Source of the DNA: Utricularia gibba
Taxonomy: Eukaryota > Streptophyta > Magnoliopsida > Lamiales > Lentibulariaceae
DNA: 64,000 nucleotides
Assembly: GCA_002189035.1 (NCBI GenBank)
Contig: CM007991.1
Coordinates: forward strand, 4,526,001-4,590,000
Direction of reading: 5' to 3'
The position numbers were made by a program, and so were the translations under genes. The notes under the pieces were generated by a model, which was given only the letters and a program-made list of their open reading frames with translations, was not told where the DNA came from and searched no databases. Shown here one piece after another: positions 11,640-22,171 of this stretch; within the stretch, counting starts at the first letter, position 1, and each line of letters opens with the position of its first letter.

Positions 11640-12980
11640 AGATAAATGTGGTTTTTCATGCTTTAGTGGTGTTTATGTTAATCCTATGTGATTATGTTGA
11701 AAAGTGGACTAAATCCTTTGATTTAGTCCACAACTCTTGTTACTGATGTTTCAGTAAGTTCAGCAGGGAGATGAGCCGAAAATCAGACTTGCAAGCGTGT
11801 AAAACGAGCGAAAAAGGGCACAAAATCCGGAGAAGGACAAAGGGCATTGTTCTGCTGCCACCGCAGTCTGCAAGTTCAGTCCAGGAGCAGTACTAGCGGT
11901 CAGGAACATTACTGGCAGTCAGAAACAGTACTGGCAGTCAGGAACAGTACTGACAGTCAGAAACAGTGCAATGGAGTGAAGCAAAAGAAAAGGAAATTAA
12001 TTCAAAAAAAGGAAGAAGAGCGCGAAGAAGCGAACAGTAAGGGGACTCAAGGGGGTCTTCTTCCCCAACGGGAAAAACACCAACCAGGAGAGGGAAGGGA
12101 GGCCTCTATCATCAAGAACAGCACCGAAGCCCAGTCCAGCACTACTGTTCCGGGCGGTGAACAGTAGCTAGCGGGCGGAAAAACAATATCTATTTGCTTT
12201 CCTTTTTTCTGAACATTTCAAGTTTCTATATTTGACTTGTTATAATGTTTCTGCCATTTAGGCCAGCTTATATGAATGAAATCGTGTTTTATTTCCAAAG
12301 GATGAGTGGCTAGAGTCTTAGGGATGCCTTAAGGTGAAGTGGGGTGGTATGTGCTTAGGTTGATAATGAAATTTAGTTGTCTTCCTTAACTCTTGCTTCT
12401 AACAAACCATGGGTAGACCTAAGAAGGGAAGCAAGTAGTTTCACAACTTAGATGCTTAGTTTAGAGGTAGACCAACAAACCAAGACGGGAGCAGTCGGTG
12501 TTAGTCTAGGGTAGAACCAGTAGAACCGGATAGACCTAGTTCTATATGCCTTGCATGCAGGTAGACCTAATTGCAATGAGGGTTATGACATTGAGGACTA
12601 GCTTAAGCCAGAAATATGATGAATGACCTGGGTAGACTTAGGTTATTTGAAATTGTGAGTGTAGGTAGATGATAAATTAAGTTAGGAAGCTTAACATAAC
12701 ACCACCCGCAGACCCTTAAGGCATCCTCATATTAGTTGGAGTCAAAACCAGTACCTGTTACATTAGCATAGAAACTTGATATTGCTTACCTACCTTGTTT
12801 ACTGAACTTGTTTACAACTGTTAGTCCGAGCTTAGACTAAAACCTACTGTTATCCGAAATCTTGCATCTACTAAAATACTTAGCAAGCACAAACTTTTCG
12901 TGATCGACCCCGATACTCACTATACAAGTTTTCTAAATTTGTATTTTGTGTAGATTAGGGATTATAAATTTATTTGATAC
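11640..12980. other. Retroelement-like non-coding block
   Basis: This is less AT-rich than its surroundings. It contains the 19-bp tandem repeat (11,888-11,969), a repeated GGTAGAC(C/T)TA motif (about six copies, 12,410-12,670) and an inverted repeat (12,322-12,334 with 12,714-12,726). It ends with a motif near 12,896-12,925 (tcgaccccgatactcac) that resembles the region upstream of the internal part of Athila-like Gypsy elements. An open frame at 11,847-12,167 spans the tandem repeat and has no recognisable domain, so I do not call it a gene. The assignment to a Gypsy-type element is a guess. Confidence 0.35.
11888..11969. repeat. 19-bp tandem repeat, about 4.3 copies
   Basis: Four units of the pattern cagtactggcagtcaggaa with a few mismatches each, followed by a partial unit. 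The perfect head-to-tail spacing of 19 bp has no spacers, so it is not a CRISPR-like array. Confidence 0.85.
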
Positions 12981-13542
12981 GGATTTTCCATTTTTATTTG
13001 CAACGATATTAGGAAATTTTCGTTTATCATAAGGTTACAAAAGTTTCATTTTTTAAACCATTTTTTCATTCCACTTTAAGGATATCATTTGGAGAACTTT
13101 ATATATCCTACCTTTCTTAAACTTTCATTTTTTATAACAATGATGGAACGCTTCCCCTAGAGTTGGAAATTTCTACTTGTGGGTATTGAAATAACATGAA
13201 TAAGACAATAGGGTTTGAACAAGAGAGGGATACAAATTAGGAAAGAAGACTAAAGAGATTATATTTCAATAAGATTTGTACTCGAATTTGGGCTTGGGCA
13301 TGAAGGACTTAAATTAAATTACTTGATGTTATATATAACTGTTATGTGTATTTAAGAATTTTTAATTTTTTTCAAGAGATCTTCATAACAATAAATAGAT
13401 AGTAGTTTTGTGAAAAACAAGAAAAAGATAACTAGTAACAATGAAAAGCATGAAAATTAGGAATGTAACATGATTGTTTTTGAATCTTCCTCCTTAGCCT
13501 AAGTTCCCTCATTGCTCCAAACTGCTGCATAACACAACTTCA

Positions 13543-13555
13543 TGGTATCATAGCT
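13543..13555 (+). promoter_or_regulatory. Primer-binding site of Copia B
   Basis: TGGTATCATAGCT immediately follows the LTR end. The usual Copia PBS reads TGGTATCAGAGC and is complementary to the 3' end of initiator methionine tRNA. One base differs. Confidence 0.7.
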
Positions 13556-13689
13556 TTGTTTCGATCAATAAATCAGGTATAACACAACACACTACCATAC
13601 ACATCTCCATATACACTATTATCTCACTAACGATGCTGGAACAAAATCAGCACCAAAACCAACAATTTCATACCATTACAACCACCCCA

Positions 13690-14040
13690 ACTCGATGAAA
13701 AGAACTATCTTATTTGGGCAGAAAAAATGAAGTGCTACATGCAAGCTCTCAGTCTATGGGTCACAGTAATCAAAGATCCACCAATAGAAAAGGAAGGAAA
13801 AACTAGAGAACTTACAAAAGAAGAAACAATGGCCAACTTGCAGGCATTGGTTGCAATCCATGACTCACTTACCGATGAAATGTTCCAGATGATTGTAAAC
13901 TGTGAAACAGCAAGGGAAGCTTGGAAAATACTTCAAGTGGAATTTTTAGGAACTGAAAACTCATGGCAATTAGAAAGATTAAATCTCTAGAGAGAATTTT
14001 ACCTGGTGAAGATGTCAAACTCAGACTCCATTCAATCGTT
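13690..14040 (+). pseudogene. Copia B gag remnant
   Basis: Reads QLDEKNYLIWAEKMKCYMQ and then the best open part (13,727-13,990), with AREAWKILQVEFLG. These are typical of plant Copia gag (LxxxNYxxWxxxM ... AxExWxxLxxxY). A stop at 13,988-13,990 interrupts it, and more gag-like residues follow in the same frame to about 14,040. Confidence 0.75.
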
Positions 14041-14263
14041 TGTTGACAATCTCTGAAATCTCACAAAATATGAGTGATATGGTTCTCGCTATCACCGAAA
14101 TTCATACCAGTGTATCTGCCAATGAAGAATCATTCAAAAAAGACAAACAAAGGTACTTGGAAACAAAAATTCTACAAGCTAGAATAAACTAGACAAGAAA
14201 AACTCATCCCTGATGGAATCAGTGATATCCTAATATCAAGAAAAATTATTAGAGACATGTATT

Positions 14264-15340
14264 ATGTTCCAAGAACACATTACAACCTTATCAGTTATGC
14301 ACAATTACAAGAACAAGATATCACCTACACTCATAACAGAACCTCTATTACAGCTAGAGACTCAATCAAAAATGTACTTTTTAAGGCATAGCGACACCAC
14401 AAAGTATACCCCATCAAATTCTCTACCGAGGGCAGGGACAACATCTACCTAAGTAGCCTAATGATAGAAACTTGGCATCAAAGGTTTGGGCACATCTACC
14501 TGAAAAGTCTCCTTCACATGCAGTGACACAAACTAGTTGATGGAATTTCTGAATTGACACAGCCATATGCTCTATCTGTCATCAAGGAAAAATGAGTAAA
14601 TTTCCTTTGACTCACAAACCTGGAAAAGCACTCGAAAATTAAAGCTTGTGCACTTCGATGTATGTGGATCCATGAGTTGCACTACTCCAAGTGGTAACCG
14701 TTACTTTTTGTTGTTCATTGACGATTTTACTAAATATGGCTGGATTTTTCTCTTGAAGCATCGATCTCAGGTTCTTCACTATTTCAAACTCTTCAAGGCT
14801 ACAATCGAAAATGAAACCAAGGAATGAATTCTTAAGCTACGAACAGATAATGGAGGGGAATACTCACCCACTGAGCTGATCACACTTTGTGAGTCTCAGG
14901 TATCAAGCACGAGTTAACCATGCCGTATAGTCCCAGTAGAATGGAACCTCAGAACCGAAAAAAGGGCTATTATGAATATGAGACACTGTGTACTGTTTCA
15001 AAAACACTTACCCAGCTATTTTTGGGGGAAGCAGCAAATACTTCAATTTATCTTCTAAATCGATCTGACACCTATTCCTTATCCAACAAAACTCCGTATA
15101 AAGTCTGGCATGGGGCACCTCCTTGAGTGAAAAAATTGAGAGTCTTTGGAAGTCTCTCTTTCATCCATGTTCCTCAAGAAAGACACCACCGAAAATTGGA
15201 TAAATTGGCAGACATTGGAATCTTCCTAGGTTACAATAATATCTCCAAGGCATATAGGGTGTTTAATCTAGAGATGCACAAAATTGTTACTAGTCCAGAT
15301 GTACTAGTAGATGAACAAAAATGTTGGGATTGGACTCCAT
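14264..15340 (+). pseudogene. Copia B protease/integrase remnant
   Basis: Contains YVPRTHYNLIS-like protease-linker residues, a broken zinc region near 14,470-14,600 and the integrase core in changing frames. The core shows LRTDNGGEYSP at about 14,835-14,870. The FGSLSFIHVPQERHHRKLD...GIFLGYNNISKAYRVF block follows at 15,127-15,300. Several stops and frameshifts are present. Confidence 0.75.
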
Positions 15341-15539
15341 AAAATATCCCTACTTCATACACATAGGCTGACCTATTTAAAGAGCTCTTTCCCATTACGG
15401 AAGATGTCTCTTTGGATGAAATGTAGCATTCAGCCACCAGCTCAACCACTCTTGATGATACTTCACTGCTCCAACAACTTGATGACACTGATACTTGTGC
15501 AAGGGTACCGAGATATCAGTCAAATATATTCCCATTATT

Positions 15540-16665
15540 TATTTACTCAAGAACAAATTATTTGGGATGCTGCCTACCAGGATCCTTCTTGGAAAGCCAT
15601 CATGGACTCTGAAATACAATCCATTGAGAAGAATAGAATATGGGAATTAGTCTCCAAGCCACCCAACCAGAAAATAATTGGTGTCAAATGGATCTTTCGC
15701 ACAAAATTAAATGTCAATGGAACAATGAACAAGCTGAAAGCTCGTCTGGTTGCTCAAGGCTATTCTCAAGTACTTGAGATAGATTTTAGTGAGACTTTTG
15801 CGCTTGTTGCACACCTTGACACCATCAAATTGCTGATCGCATTGGCTGCTTGTAATTATTGAGACATTCTTCACCTTGATGTCAAGAGCGCCTTTGTTGA
15901 ATGAGAGCCTGCAAGAGGAAGTCTATGTTCAACAATCTCCCAATTTATTCAAACAGGGGAAGAAAATAAAGTATTGCTGTTCCACAAAGCTCTATATGGT
16001 CTGAAGCAAGCTCCACATGCCTGGTATACTATAATTGACTCATATTTTCAATCTATACGCTTCCAAAGGAGCAAAAATGACACCACACTCTATAAAATGA
16101 AGAAGGAAGCAAAATATCTCATGTGTCCCTCTACGTTAGCGACATACTCCTTACTAAAAATGACCACCATATAATGGTACAAGAAAAACAGCAACTTATG
16201 ATTACATTTGAGATGACCAACTTAGGGATGATGAGCTACTTCTTAGGGTTAGAGATCAAGTACACACTTGACTATATCTACTTGAACCAATGAAAATATA
16301 CAGCTGATTTTGTCAAGAAGTATAATATGAGCAATGTGAAGCCTGCCAGTGTCCCTGCAATGAAGGCTGACCAAGTTAATGAAGGAGAAACTTCAAATGA
16401 AAAAATTTACAATAGCATGATCAACTCATTTATGTACTTATCTGCTACTAGACCTAACATTTGTTTTTCTATGAGTTATCTCTTAAAATACCTATGGAAA
16501 CCCCACAAAAATCACATGGATGCAGCAAAAAATTTTATCAAATATCTGCATTCAACGATGGTCTATGGACTAGCATTCAAAAAGGTCATATGTATGAATT
16601 TAATAGGCTTCATTGACTCTGATTACACAAGAAGCTTTGAGGACTCAAGGAGCACAAGTGGTACC
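15540..16665 (+). pseudogene. Copia B reverse transcriptase/RNase H remnant
   Basis: RT motifs in broken frames include DPSWKAIMDSEIQSIEKN, GVKWIFRTKLNVNG and ARLVAQGYSQ (15,580-15,780). SLYGLKQAP-like residues lie at 15,980-16,020 and LGMMSYFLGLEI near 16,225-16,260. RNase H is represented by NSFMYLSATRPNICF (16,417-16,465) and DYTRSFEDSRSTSGTY (16,620-16,665). A frameshift then follows and the domain is lost. The YVDD catalytic motif itself is not preserved. Confidence 0.75.
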
Positions 16666-17109
16666 TATTCACATTCGGATTGGGAGCCAAGGGGAGATCT
16701 GACTTCTCTCTCATCTTTCCTCCCTTTTTGTCCAAAATCTCTCTTTTTCCTCCTTGGATTTTGTGTGTACCACTTTTAAAACATTTGGACTCATCTTCTG
16801 CCACGCATATTCGGCTCCTTGGAATTCGTGTTGCGACATGCACTGCATTGCTCGAGTAAAACTATTAGAAGGTTGAGACTAAATCGTAGATTTAATCCCA
16901 ACTAAGACTAAAATAACACAATTGCGGTATTTATACGCAAAAATATAAAACTATATAGTAAAACTAAATTTTTGTAGCACAATATGAATCTTTTCCATGC
17001 ACTCAATCACTTAAAAATATGTGTTATCAATGTAACATAAATTTTTTTGAATCTTTCTCCTAAGCCTAAGTTCCCTTGTTGCTCCAAACAGCTGCATAAC
17101 ACAACTTCA

Positions 17110-20100
17110 AAAGTTAATCTCTGTTTCTTTCTCTTTTCTTACTTATGTACCAGAACGGTTGATGTCAATGTGAGTATTTCCCTCTTTGTCGATTTTTTTG
17201 ATTGTATCTCTTATTAACAATAATACATTTCCCTATTTAAGAGAATGGCCAATGATGCTGTGAGACTATGCTGACTTGACAACCTAGTGTTCTATGTCGA
17301 AGAGGTCTTAAACCTATTTATCAGATGAGAGGAGCAGAGGTCCTATCACTTGAGATTCTATTGGCTTTTATTAGATTGATTCATGGCATCACATCACCAC
17401 ATCATGCAGGTAGTCCTTTACTTCATTCTCGTCAGGCAACGCTTGCTCAATAACCTCTCACATAAAGTATGAAAAGATTGTATAAAGGTAAGTAGATCTC
17501 ATTGCATAATATATTATTATAAAATTATTTGATATTGTGGATATGGATGCAAATTTAATAGGAAGATTCGTTTTTCCTCACTCCATCATGCGTTTGAAAT
17601 TAGGAAAATGCCAAAACTTAACACTTCTATTTCTTAATTTGACAATTTATGCCATTATTTATATTAAATTAATATATCCATTGCTTTTAATTTTGAATTC
17701 ATTAAAATAATAAATTTCTTGTCTATTTTCTACTTTGTAATATTGTACTTTTTCTATTTTTTTAATTGATGTTTTTATATTAATAAATATTTTTTGTTTA
17801 TAAAAATTGTTTTTTTTCATTGATAATAATAATAATAATAACATTTTTTATGTTTTTTTGTTATTCATACTTTTAAATTTTTGTATGGATTATTTTTTTC
17901 GTTATGACAATATGTAATATGTACTATAAATGAGTTTGTATAGCTATTAAAACTTTATTATATTTATACAAATTGGTTTTTGATTTCCAATATGAATATT
18001 GATTTTCAAAGATATTTAATTTATTTTTTCCTCATTTGTAATGTTTCATCATTTTCATGATTTTGAAAATATATGGCATAAATAATGAAATCTAAAAATA
18101 AGTGCGGTTGATTTTAGTATTTTTTTTTATAAAAAATGGCATAAATTGTAATATAAAATTAATTTATGGTAAAATTAACTATTAGAAAATACATGTGTCA
18201 TAAATTACCAAATCAATAAACATAAGTGTCATTGATAGTAATTCTACAATTGCACAAAAACCGTCGAAATAATAAAATAAGATCATATTCATTAAAATTT
18301 ATTATTGAATTTTTTTTTCAAATAAAGACTTAAAAAACTGAAAATAAAAAAAAGATTTTGTTTAAAAACAATAATAAAAGTGAAATTGAATCTAAGATCC
18401 ACATTGCTCCAAACTCATCCAAACTTGTGTGTACAAATCTTGAGCACTGACCTACTTACAAGGTGTTATTCTAAAATAGTGCTACACGATGATCGTTATA
18501 ACAACGTCCTTCGTCTAGTAGGATTATAGTTTCAATCATGCCACTAGAGTCATTTTACATCCTGAACCCACATTTTCCTCACACCAAAATCTATCTCCTA
18601 TACTTCACATCTCGCAGACATAATGTACTTTACCAATGATGTTCGATTGAGTCCTTCGACTTAAGTATTTGAGGCCAATCTTTGATTCTCTCGCACTCCT
18701 TTCAAATTACGTGATACTAAATAGCACGTTGGTAAAGAAACACATTGCGAAAAATAAAATCAAACATCAATTTAAATGTCGAAAAATATAAAACAGTTAT
18801 AAGCACAGGATTTATACAAGCAAAGCTTCACCACAGATTGTTAGTCACAAGCGCTCATACGCACATGTTCGATTCTAAACAACAAAAGTTGATGAAAAAT
18901 GAAAGAAAATAAATCAAAAACATGTTGGATTCGACTCTAAACTCTAAAAGTGACTCTTCTTTTTTATCTTCGGATTCTAGCCCTATATAATAATGAGGAT
19001 TTGTCAAGTTTTCTTGATGTGTTCATATCAAATCTTATATTCGGATCTTCTAAGATGTAATGCAGATCTTTTGTGATAAGATCTAAATTTTCCAAAGTAA
19101 GATGTGAATTTTATCTTATTCGAGAATTTTTGACTGAGTCTTCATTCGGATAGATCAAATCTTTGACTCTACCAAAGTCAACACAAAAATCTTCCAAATT
19201 ATACCAAAATTGTCCTGAAAAATCACAAAACACAATTCTTCTCCAAAAAGATCAAAGTGACATGAAATACATTATTCTTTAAAAGCATAAGAAAAAAGGA
19301 ATAAAAAGAAAGCAAAACCATACTTAAAGAATCCTAAAAAATGATACAAAATCACTTATCAAGCATGTTTTTTGAATTCCCTGTTTAAAATTTCTAAACC
19401 CTCATTCTTTCCAAACCCACAAAAATCCAATTCTCATGAATTGGGTAAGGTAGAAGAATATCCACCTGTTTTTTTTTCTTTTTACTATCCTTGTATTCAA
19501 GTCATAGGTTCTGAATTTTAGATTACACAATTTTCATGAAATCATATATTCATATCTTAATAGATCAAATTTATTAATATATCCTTTTTGAAACTTGCAG
19601 ATCTTAAAACTTTCTTTGTTGTCGATAAATAAAACCTCCTCAATTTACATTTACCAAACACAAGTCGAGCCAAGCTTTTTGCCAAAATCTTGAGCTCAAG
19701 CTCGATTGCATACCTTTTGGGCTAAAGCTAATGCTTGATAGCTTGTTTTTTAGAATTCTAGATTGATGTTTTTGTAATAAAAAAACTATTAATATTTGTT
19801 AGCCTCAAAAGCATAAAATATTTCACGTTGCGAAATATCCATTTTTTTTTCTTCTGTGTAAATATGAATCATATTTTTTACTTTTATTTTTAAAAAATAA
19901 AGTTAGCAAACTAGCTCAGGAGCTCAATGTTCTGAACCTCAAACTCAAAACATAAGGAATTGACGGCTCACACTGGATTGCACCCCAAGAGTAACGGCTC
20001 CAAAGCCCAAATGCAAGCGGGCAGGTGTGGCCCATACCCACGTGGATCCTCCGGACATGCAACATTCCCAAATTAATTGCTTTAGGCTGTTTAGGAGGCA

Positions 20101-20160
20101 CATCTACCTGGAACTACACGTGGCCGAGGAACCCTACCGCGTGTTGTTAACGCCGTGACC
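17110..20160. other. AT-rich intergenic region
   Basis: No gene recognised. It contains a trinucleotide ATA/TAA run at 17,822-17,841. The last 250 bases become GC-richer as the OTU gene promoter is approached. Confidence 0.55.
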
Positions 20161-20303
20161 CTTAGCTAACGGACCGGAGGAGAAGAAAGTCGTTGCGATT
20201 CATCCACGTGTTCCTCCCGCGTAGACAGAATCTTCCCGTTAACCCTAGTTCTCTATTCTGAGTCCGCCGGTAACGTCTCTTTTTCGGATAACACACACAG
20301 CCA

Positions 20304-21769
20304 ATGGGAAAGTTGATCTGCGACTCCACTGCGGCGGCTGCGCCGCCTCCGGTGATCTCCTGGTGGGATTCTGCCACCACGCCTTCCTCGGATCTGAGCG
20401 GCCAGATTTCGCCGGCGCCGTTGCCGGAGATAACTTGGGAAAGAGTGCCTGGTTTGGAGGACCAACAGAAGAGGCATCTGAGTCGTTTGTGCAGTAAGGG
20501 GGTTCTCTGGAAACACCCAGAGGACAAGAATCGAAGCATTATTTTCCGGTTGATGCACGGGGGGGAGGTGGAGGCGGACGGGAATTGCCTCTTCACGGCT
20601 GCGCGTAGATCTATGGGTGTCGATGCGTCCGCGCGTGACCTTAGGACGAGAACGGTGAAAAGGTTCTTGGAGGATCTCGGATCCGTGGATGAGGAAACCA
20701 ACAAGTTTATTCAATCGGCGATTCGGAATATGTATTCGCCAGATCTGAAGTCTGGTTGGGGGATCCATGTTGTTCAGGAGGTTAAGCTTTTGGCTAAGAA
20801 ACAAGAAAGGCAGGCATTGGATTCCGCCATCGGTGAGCTTCTCCATCTAGAGATGCAGAGGTAAATATGTGTTCAATTTTCCCAAAATCCCACAACGTCA
20901 CTAGTGTATCAGATCTGAAGAATCCAGAAGCATAATTTCACTCTCCTCGCCATTATTACCTTCTGTTGGCGTTGCAAACACAGACTTCCGGATAACTAAC
21001 CATTTGGTTTGTTCATTCATATGTTTGATTACTGAAGGGAAGTGGCAGCAGAGTCCATATACAAAGAAAGATGCTTACCTGTTGAGGATGGGGCGAGCTG
21101 GGCGAAGTATATGTCCATTTCTGGATCACCGGATGACGAATACGATATCATCACTCTGCAGTACACCGAAGATGGCCTATTAACCGTAGACGAGAACAGA
21201 GATGGCCGTGCGGCTGCATTCGGTGATGACATTGCTATCGAGTGTCTTGCCACGGAGTTCAAAAGAGAGATCTATGTGGTAAAGGGATAATCTTTGCTTG
21301 CTTTTTATTATCACCAAAGTCGCTGCTGTACGTTTGGTTGGTGGATAAAGTTGACAATGGACGGGCCTTGAGGAATAAGTGTGACTCATTCTTCATTTAT
21401 GATGCGGCTTATGGTATTATATTCATTCAAGAAACCCCAAGATTGAATCTCTAATGGTGGCTCTTTGTTTCCTTTAGGTACAGGCTCATGGATCTGATGG
21501 TATGGTGGATGAGGAAAACTGTGTTTTCTTCTTACCTCACCGCCCAAGAAGTGAAATATGTGGGCATCCCGTCTTCCTTTTCATGAAGGGAACAGGTGAG
21601 TGAGAGAGAATTCCTGTAAAAATGATTCTGGTGGAAAGTAAACTTACCCAGAGCAATGGCCGGCATCAACTGTGCAGGATGGTGCGGTGCGGGTGCTGAC
21701 CATTACGAGCCTCTCATTGCCCATGGCTCAACCCCCGTTTCCCAGGAGAAAGCCGCCTTCGTGCTTTAG
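20304..21769 (+). CDS. OTU-family cysteine protease (deubiquitinase), 4 exons
   Basis: Exons 20304-20860, 21038-21278, 21478-21595 and 21678-21769 join in frame with GT-AG introns to give 335 aa. OTU proteases hydrolyse ubiquitin linkages. The catalytic Asp/Cys block EADGNCLFTA places D92 and C95, and the C-terminal ADHYEPL places the catalytic His at residue 314. Oxyanion and substrate-side residues around DDIAIECLATEF lie between them. The N-terminal 40 residues are Ala/Pro-rich and probably disordered. The layout resembles the plant OTU3/OTU4-type proteins, but I cannot assign a subclass. The start is the first ATG of the open frame and is preceded by a GC-rich leader. All catalytic residues and splice sites are intact. 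The 3' end faces the GYF gene about 400 bp away. Confidence 0.88.
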
Positions 21770-22171
21770 GGGGTTGCCGCGTAGCCGTGCGTGTGTAGGA
21801 GTAGACGACAATTCCAAACGCTGGCTGAGTAGTATTCTTTTGCGATTTGTTGTCATTCAATTCATTTTTGTTGGCGAACACCTGCCTGCAGCAGCGAGCT
21901 CCCGCTGAAGTCGGCTTCTTTTGTTGTGAGAGATTTTTTCGGAGAATAGTGTAGCTGTCTGGAGTGTAGAGTAGAAGAGCAAGAGCTCAAGCTACGTTGT
22001 ATTTTGACACCATTCCTGATTCTGCTTGTCTTCATTCCATTTTTTTCTGGGTACTGGGGAGGGAGGCCCTCGGAAGAAAAGAACAAATCTGTGCTTTGAC
22101 GGCAACTGTACATGTCTCATCCTCAAAGATACATTTGCTCCTCCTCCTTCTATACGAAAAATCTTGTGGTA

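Larger units (their letters stand above)
6475..11640. other. AT-rich intergenic region with no recognisable gene
   Basis: About 5.2 kb of AT-rich DNA with many stops in all frames. Local features are a TA dinucleotide run at 7,721-7,737 and a run of 13 G at 9,993-10,005. An open stretch at 8,413-8,691 (92 codons) and a minus-strand one at 9,737-9,946 match nothing I recognise and look like chance or decayed transposon sequence. No tRNA or other RNA gene was seen. Confidence 0.6.
13460..17109 (+). mobile_element. Copia B: decayed Ty1/Copia retrotransposon
   Basis: The end of a 5' LTR (about 13,460-13,542) and of a 3' LTR (about 17,030-17,109) share a roughly 80-bp block ending in ...CTGCATAACACAACTTCA. 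Directly after the 5' copy is TGGTATCATAGCT (13,543-13,555), a one-base variant of the Copia initiator-tRNA primer-binding site. The internal region carries gag, integrase, RT and RNase H remnants in order, all broken. The outer ends of both LTRs are too diverged for me to place. RNase H breaks off near 16,660. Confidence 0.8.

Noticed and set aside
11888-11969. Possible CRISPR-like array
   Set aside because: Units are directly adjacent with no spacers, in plant DNA.
20162-20846. Two minus-strand open frames of 180 and 197 codons
   Set aside because: Antisense to exon 1 of the OTU gene and GC-rich; shadows.
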